Notes under the pieces: generated by a model
The model's database searches: none
The model's input: the letters and a program-made list of their open reading frames with translations, nothing else
Told to the model about the DNA's origin: nothing
Assembly: GCA_001295905.1 (NCBI GenBank)
Contig: LJHT01000009.1
Location: 124,001 to 188,000, forward strand
Source of the DNA: a beta proteobacterium AAP51
Lineage (GTDB): Bacteria; Pseudomonadota; Gammaproteobacteria; Burkholderiales; Burkholderiaceae_C
Reading direction: 5' to 3'
DNA: 64,000 nucleotides
Position numbers and translations under genes: made by a program
In this document: in pieces, positions 1-7,604 of the stretch
Position numbering within the stretch: position 1 is the stretch's first letter
Layout of the letters: the number at the start of each line of letters is the position of its first letter

Positions 1-696
1 GCTGGCGCGCTGGTCGCCGCGCACGTCCTTGTCGAGCACGAAGTTCAGGCCTGATGAGCGCGCCAGCACTTCGAAGATGGTGCGCAGCGGCGTGTCGCGG
101 AATTCGATGGAGATGGGCTTGCGGTAGGCCGCAGCCAGCTCCTTCGGCGCCTGCTGGGCCGTCTGCGCGCTGCGGCCCAGCGCGTCTTCGGCGGCCTGCT
201 GCAGTTCGCGCGCGCGGCGGTGGGTGGGGGCTTCCAGCAGCAGCGGGCGCAGCGTTTCGTTCACGGCGGGCCAGTCGGCGCGGGCGGCGGCCAGCTCGGC
301 TTCGCGCAAGCTGCGCTGCCAGCGTTGCTGCTGCTGCAGCTGGCGCAGGCCGGCCTGGGCGCGGTCGTTGCCCGCAGCCACCGCCAGCACCTGCCGGTAG
401 CCGGCCTCGGCGCCGGCCAGGTCGCCATCGGCCAGCGCCTTGTCGGCCTGGCCCAGCGTGCGCGTCACCAGCCGTTCCAGCGTGCCCAGGTAGGCTGCGC
501 GGTACTCGGCCGAGCCCGGCTCCAGGCGCGAGGCCTCGGCATAACGTTCCAGGGCCTGGGGCAGCTGGCCTTGCTGGCTCAAGGCCTGGCCGTCGCGGAA
601 GGCCGACTGCGCCGCGCAGCCGGCCAGCCAGGCCGCCGCCGCCAGCAAGGCCAGCCGGCGCAGCAGCGGCCCGCACCGACGCAGCAGCGCCTTCAT
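1..696 (-). CDS. gspD: Secretin (GspD/PilQ-type outer-membrane channel), N-terminal part
   Basis: Only the first 232 residues lie inside the window; the frame stays open to base 1. The protein starts with basic residues, a hydrophobic stretch and a lipobox ending L-A-G-C27, so it is probably an outer-membrane lipoprotein. Residues about 30-150 look like tetratricopeptide repeats. Residues from about 185 have the secretin N0 signature (FRDTPLRTIFEVLARSSG), which receives substrate or partner proteins in the periplasm. Secretins of this kind form the outer-membrane pore of type II secretion and type IV pili. The start overlaps the stop of the upstream gene by ATGA, so it is the last visible gene of the minus-strand operon that begins at gspG. 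TPR plus secretin in one lipoprotein resembles MSHA/PilQ-like variants; I cannot tell type II secretion from a pilus without the C-terminus. Confidence 0.85.
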   Translation of the reverse strand, partial: MKALLRRCGPLLRRLALLAAAAWLAGCAAQSAFRDGQALSQQGQLPQALERYAEASRLEPGSAEYRAAYLGTLERLVTRTLGQADKALADGDLAGAEAGYRQVLAVAAGNDRAQAGLRQLQQQQRWQRSLREAELAAARADWPAVNETLRPLLLEAPTHRRARELQQAAEDALGRSAQTAQQAPKELAAAYRKPISIEFRDTPLRTIFEVLARSSGLNFVLDKDVRGDQRAS

Positions 697-1259
697 CGCG
701 CTTCCCCGATGGCCACCACGCGCACCTGGCGGCTGGGCAGGTGCACCAGCTGCAGGCTCGGCGGTTCGATGCGTTCCACGCGCCACAGGCCTTCCAGCGT
801 TTCGCCCTCGCGGGCAATGAAGCTCAAGTCGTCTCGGCCCAAAAAGACCTCCCAGGTGTCGTTCTCTTGTTTCTTGCCCAGCACGCGGTAGTTCGGCACC
901 GGCACGGGCGCTTCCACGGGTGCCAGCGCCGGGCCCGGTGGTGGCGGCGGTGGTGGGGGCGGGCGGTGCCAGTCGGCCACCGCAAACAGGTCGGCCTGCG
1001 GCCTTGCGCGTGCTTCGGGCTCCGCGCGCGGGCGCAGGGCCTGCACCGGTTCGGCCACGGACTCGGTGCGCGCGGGTGGGCGGCGGGCGGCCGTTGCGGG
1101 CGCCACGGCATTCACCACAGCGGCGGCGCGGGGGCCGGGGTTCGGGGTCTTGTCGCCGAAGAAGGCCAGCCAGGCGGCCACGGCCAGCAGCACGAGCCAG
1201 AAGCCCCAGCGCAGGCGAGAGGCCGGGGTGGCGGCGGAGGCGCTGGCGCGTGTGTTCAT
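693..1259 (-). CDS. PilP/GspC-like inner-membrane protein of the secretion operon
   Basis: This 188-residue protein has one transmembrane segment near the N-terminus (about residues 17-32), then a proline-rich linker containing a run of nine prolines. A C-terminal globular part follows (YRVLGKKQENDTWEVFLGRDD) that resembles the small beta domains of PilP and GspC, which link the inner-membrane platform to the secretin. The ATG at 1259 was chosen because it places the membrane segment at the N-terminus and gives ATGA overlap with the neighbour. A longer in-frame reading upstream runs through the adjacent gene and is not credible. Family assignment rests on architecture and position more than on sequence. 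Relatives in Burkholderiales have often been annotated misleadingly as a secretion-system X translation initiation factor. Confidence 0.75.
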   Translation of the reverse strand: MNTRASASAATPASRLRWGFWLVLLAVAAWLAFFGDKTPNPGPRAAAVVNAVAPATAARRPPARTESVAEPVQALRPRAEPEARARPQADLFAVADWHRPPPPPPPPPGPALAPVEAPVPVPNYRVLGKKQENDTWEVFLGRDDLSFIAREGETLEGLWRVERIEPPSLQLVHLPSRQVRVVAIGEAR

Positions 1260-1876
1260 CGCGGCACCTGTGCAGACACCGGCGCGGGCTGAGGCGCCGC
1301 AGGCGCGTCGCTGGCCAGCCAGATAGAAAAGCGCAGCCGCGCTTCCAGCCGCGTGTCGCTGGCTTGCAGGCGCTGCAGCTGTACCTGGTCCAGCGCCACG
1401 TGCGGCATGCGGGCCAGGCTGCGGTCCAGCGCCTGCCGCATGGCCGCGTACTCGCCAGCCACCGGCACCGTCACCTGCACGCGAAGCAGGCCACCGATGG
1501 GGTCTTCGCTGTGCTGGAACTCGGCGCGTTGCCAGGCCAGCTGGGGCCGTGTGAGTGCCACCAGGCGCCGCACCTCGGCCGTGGCTTCGCCGGCAGGCGG
1601 CAGCAGGCGGCGCAGCGCGGCCAGTTCCTCCACCCCGGGCGCGGCCAGCGGCGCGGCGCGCACGGGGGCGGCGCTTGGCTTGGTGCCGGCCGCTTGCAGG
1701 GCCTGCCGCTGCTGGCCCAGTGCCCAGCCCTGGGCGCCGAAGAAGGCGGCGGCGGCCAGCATCAGCAGGCACAGTGGCAGCCAGGCGCCATGGCGCCACA
1801 GCCACAGGCTGAGATGCACCGACGGCGCCACTCGGGGCCGCGCGGGTGCTGCAGGGGTGGCTGCGCTCGGGTTCAT
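1256..1876 (-). CDS. PilO/GspM-like inner-membrane assembly protein
   Basis: The protein has 206 residues: a short cytoplasmic tail, one membrane segment (about residues 33-50, rich in Leu/Ala), a coiled region, then a periplasmic alpha/beta domain of roughly 110 residues ending in a proline/alanine tail. This is the architecture of PilO and GspM, which pair with PilN/GspL to form the inner-membrane ring. It overlaps both neighbours by ATGA, so translation is probably coupled. The phrase LLRVQVTVPVAGEYAAMRQA fits the ferredoxin-like fold of the family. The exact family is inferred from size, topology and gene order. Confidence 0.75.
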   Translation of the reverse strand: MNPSAATPAAPARPRVAPSVHLSLWLWRHGAWLPLCLLMLAAAAFFGAQGWALGQQRQALQAAGTKPSAAPVRAAPLAAPGVEELAALRRLLPPAGEATAEVRRLVALTRPQLAWQRAEFQHSEDPIGGLLRVQVTVPVAGEYAAMRQALDRSLARMPHVALDQVQLQRLQASDTRLEARLRFSIWLASDAPAAPQPAPVSAQVPR

Positions 1877-2487
1877 GGCGTCAGCACGAGGTCGAAACTC
1901 AGGCGCGAGAGCTCGGCGCTGCCCGCCGCGCCGGACGTGCCGGCCAGACCGGCCGGACCGACCGCCTGCCCACCGGCCTCGGGCGGCTCCACCCGCAGCA
2001 GCCGCGTGCGCTGGAAACGCGGCGAGGCCTGCACCCGCTCGGCGTGCGCCAGCAGGGCATCCAGCGCCGGCCCTTCGGTGACCACGCGCACCGCACCGCG
2101 TTCGGCATCGCTTTCCAGCGCCACCAGCGCCACCTCGGCCGGACGGGCCTCGCGCTCCAGCGCGGCGAAGATGGCCGGCCAGTCGGTGTTGAGGCTGCGC
2201 ACCACGCGGTTGGCGCGTGCCGCCACGTCGGCACTGACCGCCGGCCGTGCCGTGGCGGCCGGCCGCACGGGCGCCGCTGGCCGGGCCTGCAGCGAACGCG
2301 AGTCCACCACGGCTTGCAGCAGCGCACCTTGCTGCATGAAGAAGCCGGCTGCGACGGCGAGCGCCATCACGGCCAGGGCCAGGCCAGCGATGGCGCCGCG
2401 CCGGCGGCCGTGCCGATGGCCGAGCAGCCAGGCGGCCGGGGGCGCCCCGAAGGCGGGCGAGTGCAAGGGCGTACGGCGTGCGGCCAT
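1873..2487 (-). CDS. PilN/GspL-like inner-membrane assembly protein
   Basis: This 204-residue protein has a basic N-terminus, one transmembrane segment (about residues 33-50), and a periplasmic domain of about 130 residues. That domain contains a pattern seen in PilN proteins (NTDWPAIFAALEREARPAE followed by an EGP-containing strand). A glycine/alanine/proline stretch interrupts it near residue 175. It would dimerise with the PilO-like product of the next gene and contact the PilM-like protein encoded upstream. It overlaps the next gene by ATGA, and only a few bases separate it from the previous gene. Confidence 0.75.
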   Translation of the reverse strand: MAARRTPLHSPAFGAPPAAWLLGHRHGRRRGAIAGLALAVMALAVAAGFFMQQGALLQAVVDSRSLQARPAAPVRPAATARPAVSADVAARANRVVRSLNTDWPAIFAALEREARPAEVALVALESDAERGAVRVVTEGPALDALLAHAERVQASPRFQRTRLLRVEPPEAGGQAVGPAGLAGTSGAAGSAELSRLSFDLVLTP

Positions 2488-2493
2488 GGTGCT

Positions 2494-3357
2494 TCAGCCC
2501 GCCTCGGGCAAGGCCACGCGGCTGGCCCAGGCGGCCTCGCCTTCGTGGGCCTGTTCGGCCACGGGCAGCAGCCATTGCAGCGGCAGGCCGCCGCTGGAGG
2601 GCTCGGCCGCGCCCGGGCCGCCAGCCCCGTGGCCGCGCAGCGCTTCGCGCGCGGCCTCCTGGGTGGCCAGGGCGCGGGCGCTGGCTTCACCAGGGGCTGC
2701 ACCAACGTCTGCACCAACGTCCGCACCACCGTCCGCATCACCCACCGTGCGCCGCAGGCAGCGCAGCGCCAGCGGGCCCGCGGCATCGCAGCGGCCCAGC
2801 ACCACGTGCTGTGGCGTGGCGAAGGCGGCCAGCCCTGGCGCAGGGGCGGCGCGCGCCCAGGCCGCCAGCACCGACGATTCCAGCTGCAGCGCGAAGCCGG
2901 CTTCCCGGGCCGCCTGCTGCAGCGCTTCGTGCAGCGCGCGTGGCAGGGCCGCGCAGGGGAAAGGCGCGTCCAGGCGCCAGTCGGCCGTGACGACCCAAGG
3001 CCCGGCGCCGAATAGCTGCAGCGCGCGCGCCTGGGCCAGGTCTTGCAGTTCGGCCAGCGAACGCAGACCGGCCGGTGGTGCCAGCGGGAAGTGGCGGCAC
3101 AGGTCGGGCGCCACCAGCACGCGGGCTGCGCGCCGGCGGCCGCGCGCCAGGCTTGCAACGACGGGCGCGCCCCCGCTTCCGCCAGTGCCGCCACTGTCGC
3201 CACGGTCGCCACTTGCGGCATTCAAAGCCGCGCTGAAGCCGCAGGCCAGCGTCGCTGCGTCCCAGGGGCCCGCAGCTTGCGCCACCACACGCCCGGCCAC
3301 GGCCAGGGCCTGGCCGTCCAGGCCCAGCGCCAGTGCCTCAGACCGCCACCGTGACAC
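2494..3357 (-). CDS. PilM/GspL-cytoplasmic-domain-like protein
   Basis: About 287 residues with no signal peptide and no membrane segment. Gene order (gspE, this gene, then PilN/O/P-like genes and the secretin) places it where PilM or the cytoplasmic half of GspL should be; this component links the ATPase to the membrane ring. The sequence itself is poorly conserved, with glycine- and alanine-rich insertions around residues 60-80 and 225-245, so the actin-like fold is inferred. The GTG at 3357 was chosen because it overlaps the end of gspE and is the first good start after it. Longer in-frame readings run back through gspE and are rejected. Function moderately sure, coding status strong. Confidence 0.65.
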   Translation of the reverse strand: MSRWRSEALALGLDGQALAVAGRVVAQAAGPWDAATLACGFSAALNAASGDRGDSGGTGGSGGAPVVASLARGRRRAARVLVAPDLCRHFPLAPPAGLRSLAELQDLAQARALQLFGAGPWVVTADWRLDAPFPCAALPRALHEALQQAAREAGFALQLESSVLAAWARAAPAPGLAAFATPQHVVLGRCDAAGPLALRCLRRTVGDADGGADVGADVGAAPGEASARALATQEAAREALRGHGAGGPGAAEPSSGGLPLQWLLPVAEQAHEGEAAWASRVALPEAG

Positions 3358-5020
3358 GGCGCACCTCCTCCAGCGTGGTTTCGCCGCGCCGCACGAGATC
3401 GAGCGCCGCTTCCGCGAGGCTGCGCGTGCCCTTGCGCCGCGCCAGTTCCTTGATGCGGCGGATGGGCTCGCGCCCGGCCACCATCTCGCGCAGCTCGTCA
3501 TCGAGCCGCAGCACCTCGGCCACGGCGCGCCGCCCGCGGTAGCCGGTGCCGCGGCATTCGCCGCAGCCCATGCCGCGGCGGAAGCGGAAGCCCGCTGCTG
3601 CCTCGGCCGTGAGGCCCACGCGCTGCAGCTCGGCCGGCGCCGGGGCTTCGTCACGCGTGCAGTGCGGGCAGTTGGTGCGCAGCAGGCGCTGCGCCCAGAT
3701 GCCGTTCAGCGCCGAGGCCAGCGCATACGGGTCCAGCCCCATGTGCGAGAAGCGGCTGAAGACATCGAACACGCTGTTGGCGTGCACCGTGGACAGCACC
3801 GTGTGGCCGGTGAGTGCGGACTGCACGGCGATCTCGGCCGTGTCGCGGTCGCGGATCTCGCCCACCATGATCTTGTCGGGGTCGTGGCGCAGGATGGAGC
3901 GCAGGCCGCGCGCGAAGCTCAGCCCCTTCTTCTCGTTCACGGGAATCTGCAGCACGCCGGGCAGCTGGTATTCCACCGGGTCTTCGATGGTGATGATCTT
4001 CTCGCGCCCGGTGTGTGTTTCCGAGAGGGCGGCGTACAGCGTGGTGGTCTTGCCCGAGCCCGTGGGCCCGGTCACCAGCAGCAGGCCGTGCGGCGCTTCG
4101 ATGAGCTCGCGGATGGTGGCCAGCGCGTCGTCGTCGAAGCCCAGGGCGTCCAGCGTGAGGCGGCCGTGGGCTTCGATGACGGACTGCTTGTCCAGGATGC
4201 GGATGACCGCGTCTTCGCCGTGCACGCTGGGCATGATGGACACGCGCAGGTCGATGCGGCGCTCCTGCGCCAGCACGCGGAAGCTGCCGTCCTGCGGCAC
4301 GCGGCGCTCGCCGATGTCCAGCCCCGACAGCACCTTCAGGCGCGACACCACCTGCTCGGCCAGCGCCCGCCCCTGCGGCTGGGCCACGGTGTCCAGCACG
4401 CCGTCGATGCGGTACTTCACCGCCAGGCCGCTGGCCGAGGCTTCCAGGTGCACGTCGCTGGCGCCGGCCCGCAGTGCGTCGTAGAGCGTGGAATTCAGCA
4501 GGCGCACCGCCGGCCCGGTGGCTTGCGACAGCGTGGCCAGCGACAGCACCTCGGTGGCGCCTTCGCCCGCGGCTTCGCCCGGCGCGCCGGTGTTCACGTC
4601 TTCCAGCGCGCGGGCCTGGGCCTCGTGCTGGTTCAGGCAGGCGTGGATGTCTTCGGCGGTGGCCAGGGCCGCGCGCACCGGGGCCTGGGCCCAGTCTTCC
4701 AGCTGCAGCAGCAGGTCCTGGTCGAAGGGGTCGGGCAGCACGGCCACCAGCGCCGCCCCGCCGTCGTCGGGCCCGGCCTGCAGCAGCAGCGCGCGGCGCT
4801 GCTGCGCGCGGGCCAGCGGCAGGCGGTCGAAGGCCGGCGCGCGGCGCTGCAGCTCGGCCATGTCGAAGCACGGCATGCCGAAGGCCTGGGCCAGGCCCTG
4901 GGCGGCCTGCCAGTCGGTGCAGCCCCAGGCCAGCGACAGCTGGCGGATGGCGTCGCCTCGGCCCTGGCGCAGGCGCTGCAGCAGGGCGGGTTCCAGCGGG
5001 CGCGGCGTGCCGGGGCTCAT
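3338..5020 (-). CDS. gspE: Type II secretion/type IV pilus assembly ATPase GspE
   Basis: A 560-residue cytoplasmic hexameric ATPase that powers pseudopilus assembly. The N-terminal region (about 1-150) is the variable N1E-like part. The core has Walker A GPTGSGKT at 318-325, an acidic Asp box (ITIEDPVEYQL) near 345, Walker B IMVGEIRD near 384-391, and a His box around THHV-type residues near 406-413. Two CxxC pairs (451-454 and 486-489) form the zinc-binding CM domain typical of GspE/PilB. Length matches the family. The ATG at 5020 overlaps the stop of gspF; an in-frame extension further upstream lies inside gspF and has no family similarity. Confidence 0.95.
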   Translation of the reverse strand: MSPGTPRPLEPALLQRLRQGRGDAIRQLSLAWGCTDWQAAQGLAQAFGMPCFDMAELQRRAPAFDRLPLARAQQRRALLLQAGPDDGGAALVAVLPDPFDQDLLLQLEDWAQAPVRAALATAEDIHACLNQHEAQARALEDVNTGAPGEAAGEGATEVLSLATLSQATGPAVRLLNSTLYDALRAGASDVHLEASASGLAVKYRIDGVLDTVAQPQGRALAEQVVSRLKVLSGLDIGERRVPQDGSFRVLAQERRIDLRVSIMPSVHGEDAVIRILDKQSVIEAHGRLTLDALGFDDDALATIRELIEAPHGLLLVTGPTGSGKTTTLYAALSETHTGREKIITIEDPVEYQLPGVLQIPVNEKKGLSFARGLRSILRHDPDKIMVGEIRDRDTAEIAVQSALTGHTVLSTVHANSVFDVFSRFSHMGLDPYALASALNGIWAQRLLRTNCPHCTRDEAPAPAELQRVGLTAEAAAGFRFRRGMGCGECRGTGYRGRRAVAEVLRLDDELREMVAGREPIRRIKELARRKGTRSLAEAALDLVRRGETTLEEVRRVTVAV

Positions 5021-6204
5021 TGCAGGCTGCCCGCGAGGTCGAAGATGGGCATGTACAGCAGCAGCACGATGCCGCCGATGACGGCGCCGATGGCCGCCAT
5101 CAGCACCGGTTCGAAGGTGCGCGAAAAACGCTCCACCCAGCGCGCCGTCTCGGCGTCGTGGTAGGCGGCGGCGCGGCTCAGCATCTCGGCCAGCTGGCCC
5201 GAGCGTTCGCCCGCGCGCACGAAGCGGCGCGAGACCGGCGTGGCCAGGCCGGCTTCGTCCAGCGCGGCGGAAAGCGCCTGGCCTTCGGTCACCTGCGCCA
5301 GCACGCGGTCTACCGCGCCGGCGCGGCTGGCCGGCAGCACCGAACGCGCCAAACCCAGCGCCTGCTGCACCGGCAGGCCGCCCCGCAGCAGCAGCCCGAG
5401 CGTGAGGAACAGGCGCGACAGCGTCATCAGCTCGATCCACCGCGCCATGCCCGGCACCACGCGCGCCACAGCGGCCAGGCCGCCCTGCTGCAGCGCCCGC
5501 CACAGCAGCAGGCCGCCCAGCCCCAACACGGCCAGCGCGGTGCCGCCCAGGGCCCAGCCGTGCTGGCCCACGAAGCGGCCCCAGTCCAGCAGCAGCTGCG
5601 AGCCCCAGGGCAGTTCACGCGGGCTGCCCAGGTAGACGGCGGAAAAACGCGGCACCACCCAGCCCATCAGGAACACCGCCACCAACCCGCCCACCACCAG
5701 CAGGATGGCGGGGTAGATGGCCGCGCTCACCATGCGCTGGCGCACGGCCTGCACGCTTTGCGAATACCCGATGAAACGCTCCAGCGCACCGGCCAGTTCG
5801 CCGGTGTTCTCGGCCGCTTCGACCACGCCCGTGAACAGCGGCGGGAACACCGCGCCTTGCGCACGCAGCGCAGTGGAAAAGCGCTGGCCGTTGTGCAGCG
5901 CGGCGATCAGGCGCTCGAGCACGGCGCGCGTTTCGGCGCCGCGTTCCTTCTCGTGGAAGGCCTCCAGGCTTTCCACCAGCCCCAGCCCAGCCTGCGTGAG
6001 GGCGTGCAGTTCCTGCGCGAACAGTTCCACCGAAAAGCGCTCGCCGCGGCGTGCCAGCGCCAGCGCGCGCGCCGGCCGCAGCGACAGCGCCACCAGCTGG
6101 CGCGTGTGCAGCTGCGCGCGGGCATCGGCTTCGTCGGCGGCTTCCAGCTCGACATCCAGCACCTGCTGTGAAGCGGCGTCCACCGCCCGGGCGCGGAACT
6201 GCAT
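5017..6204 (-). CDS. gspF: Type II secretion/type IV pilus inner-membrane platform protein GspF
   Basis: A polytopic protein of 395 residues with the duplicated GspF domain: first copy about residues 60-180, second about 265-385. Each copy carries the family phrase around F-x-x-E-L-H-A-L-T-Q-A-G-L and G-E-x-(S/T)-G-x-L. Hydrophobic segments sit near 165-190, 215-240 and 365-390. It forms the platform on which the ATPase turns to extract and stack pseudopilins. It lies 12 bases after gspG and overlaps gspE by ATGA, so the three genes belong to one transcript. Confidence 0.93.
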   Translation of the reverse strand: MQFRARAVDAASQQVLDVELEAADEADARAQLHTRQLVALSLRPARALALARRGERFSVELFAQELHALTQAGLGLVESLEAFHEKERGAETRAVLERLIAALHNGQRFSTALRAQGAVFPPLFTGVVEAAENTGELAGALERFIGYSQSVQAVRQRMVSAAIYPAILLVVGGLVAVFLMGWVVPRFSAVYLGSPRELPWGSQLLLDWGRFVGQHGWALGGTALAVLGLGGLLLWRALQQGGLAAVARVVPGMARWIELMTLSRLFLTLGLLLRGGLPVQQALGLARSVLPASRAGAVDRVLAQVTEGQALSAALDEAGLATPVSRRFVRAGERSGQLAEMLSRAAAYHDAETARWVERFSRTFEPVLMAAIGAVIGGIVLLLYMPIFDLAGSLQ

Positions 6205-6216
6205 GCTGCGCGGGCT

Positions 6217-6654
6217 TCAGCGGTGGTTCAGGTCGGCCGCGTCGCCCTCACCGCCGGGCTGGCCGTCCTTGCCCAGGCTGGTGATCTCGAAGTCGCTGCC
6301 GTCGGTGCCCGGCGAGCGGTACTGGTAGGGCCGGCCCCAGGGGTCGGGTGGCACCGTCTTCTCGAGGTAGGGCCCATTCCAGCGCGCGGCATTCGCGGGC
6401 TTGACGAGCAGCGCCTCCAGGCCTTCCTCGGTGCTGGGGAAGCTGCCCACGTCCAGCCGGTAGGCGCCCACCGCGCGTGCGAAAGCGGCCATCTGCGAAC
6501 GCGCCACGGCCTGTTCCGACTTGCCCACCTGCGAGAAGTACTTCGGCCCGACATAGGCCGCGAGCAACGCGATGATGGCCACGACCACCAGCAGTTCCAG
6601 CAGCGTGAAACCGCGGGGGCGTGGGCGAGCGAGGATTCGGCGTGAGGGAGCCAT
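6217..6654 (-). CDS. gspG: Major pseudopilin GspG
   Basis: A 145-residue pseudopilin. The short basic leader ends in Gly before the mature N-terminus F-T-L-L-E-L-L-V-V-V, the classic prepilin peptidase site with Glu at +5. The C-terminal half carries the GspG pattern PSTEEGLEALL, then GPYLEKTVPPDPWGRPYQYR, then a Ca-binding-type acidic tail (GTDGSDFEITSLG). The ATG at 6654 gives a leader of normal length; an earlier in-frame start would add 33 low-complexity residues. It is first in the minus-strand operon and is transcribed away from the PEP-CTERM gene at 6857. Confidence 0.94.
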   Translation of the reverse strand: MAPSRRILARPRPRGFTLLELLVVVAIIALLAAYVGPKYFSQVGKSEQAVARSQMAAFARAVGAYRLDVGSFPSTEEGLEALLVKPANAARWNGPYLEKTVPPDPWGRPYQYRSPGTDGSDFEITSLGKDGQPGGEGDAADLNHR

Positions 6655-6786
6655 CGGGACTGCAGCGTGCTGAGGTGGCGGCCATTGTGGCGGCTTCGTG
6701 CCGAGAGTCTGCGTCTGCTGAAGTGGGCATGCAGGCCTCGTCGGCGCGCGCAACTCGCGCGCCCCCCTGAATGCGGGAGATGGTGG

Positions 6787-6819
6787 TCACACCCTGACAC
6801 CGTTGCGTCGTAGGTGTGA
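6787..6819. promoter_or_regulatory. Inverted repeat in the divergent gspG/PEP-CTERM intergenic region
   Basis: The 202-base gap between gspG and the cohesin-like gene contains perfect 7-base arms, TCACACC at 6787-6793 and GGTGTGA at 6813-6819, with their centres 26 bases apart. That spacing suits a dimeric regulator. I found no convincing -35/-10 pair or sigma-54 element here. Function is inferred from position alone. Confidence 0.3.
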
Positions 6820-6856
6820 GAAATAATGAAGAAAACGAGGGGCAAGGGAGAAGCTC

Positions 6857-7465
6857 ATGGTGCCAACGATTCAATGGGCGCGGCGGGTTCGCCGCGGTTT
6901 GCAGACCGCCCTGGTGGTGGCCGCAGGGGCCTTCTCGGTGCAGGCGCAGGCCTACACGGTGTCGCTTTTGCCGGCCGCGCAGACGGTCAGCACAGGGGCT
7001 ACGGTGGCGGTAGACGTCATGCTCTCCGACCTGAGTTCTCAAGGTGTCGGGAGCTATGACTTCGTGCTGGGCTTCGACAGCAATGTGTTGGGCTTTGATC
7101 GTGTCGAGGACGGTTTTAGTCTTGGCATCGCCCTCGGCCTTGTGCCTACGCTGACTGGTAACTCCCTTCGCTTGATCGATTTTTCGCTGGACGACCCACT
7201 GTGGCTAGCCAGCCAACAAGCGGGTGACTTGACTTTGTTTACCGTGTACTTCAACGCGGTGAATGTGGGCTCCAGTCTGTTGAACATGCTGACCGGGACC
7301 CTCTCTGACGTGAACGGCGACATCGTGTCCTTCACGTCTAACTCCGCGACGGTCACCGTGCAGGCAGGAACGCCCGCGCCCATGCCGGAGCCTGGGACGG
7401 TGGGCCTGCTGCTTGCTGCAGCGGTATCTGCGGCGCTTGCGCGTCGCCGCCAGCCCCAGGGCTGA
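6857..7465 (+). CDS. PEP-CTERM-anchored cohesin-like surface protein 1
   Basis: A 202-residue exported protein. It has a signal peptide (basic N-terminus, hydrophobic core, cleavage near A-Q-A at about 31) and a single beta-sandwich domain, residues about 32-170, with the cohesin pattern: a strand ending V-S-T-G-A-T-V-A-V-D-V, then G-S-Y-D-F-V-L-G-F-D, then L-G-F-D-R-V. The C-terminus is a classic PEP-CTERM signal: PEP at 177-179, a hydrophobic helix and an Arg cluster (ARRRQ). Exosortase would process it to a surface-attached form. The next gene encodes a dockerin protein, which supports a cohesin role. Its G+C is lower than its neighbours (33 of 60 bases in 7081-7140). No exosortase gene is in the window. 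The cohesin call is by pattern and context; the PEP-CTERM call is firm. Confidence 0.85.
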   Translation: MVPTIQWARRVRRGLQTALVVAAGAFSVQAQAYTVSLLPAAQTVSTGATVAVDVMLSDLSSQGVGSYDFVLGFDSNVLGFDRVEDGFSLGIALGLVPTLTGNSLRLIDFSLDDPLWLASQQAGDLTLFTVYFNAVNVGSSLLNMLTGTLSDVNGDIVSFTSNSATVTVQAGTPAPMPEPGTVGLLLAAAVSAALARRRQPQG

Positions 7466-7468
7466 TTG

Positions 7469-7541
7469 AATATCCCGAGGCGTGCGCTGGCCGATCGGTC
7501 GACGCGCGCTTCGTTGCCTTGAGGAGGCGCGTCGGGATATT
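7469..7541 (+). promoter_or_regulatory. Long stem-loop between cohesin-like gene 1 and the dockerin-Rhs gene
   Basis: Perfect 10-base arms AATATCCCGA (7469-7478) and TCGGGATATT (7532-7541) can pair. After a two-base bulge about five more pairs form (81-85 with 27-31 of the block). The structure begins four bases after the cohesin stop codon and ends 63 bases before the Rhs start. No U-tract follows, so it is more likely a processing or attenuation structure than a simple terminator. It could set different expression levels for scaffold and toxin. Confidence 0.5.
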
Positions 7542-7604
7542 GGCCAAGGCCAGACTCCCCAGCGCCGTAGGCCCCGACGAGGGTCGTTTACAGGAGGAGT
7601 TCGT

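Noticed and set aside
920-5164. A 1414-codon open frame on the plus strand opposite the secretion operon
   Set aside because: It is a shadow of the minus-strand genes caused by high G+C; its translation is Arg/Ala/Ser-rich without any domain, while the minus strand has clear GspE and GspF motifs.
6803-6827. Sigma-70 promoter TTGCGT...AATAAT before the first cohesin gene
   Set aside because: The spacer is only 13 bases, too short for a normal promoter.
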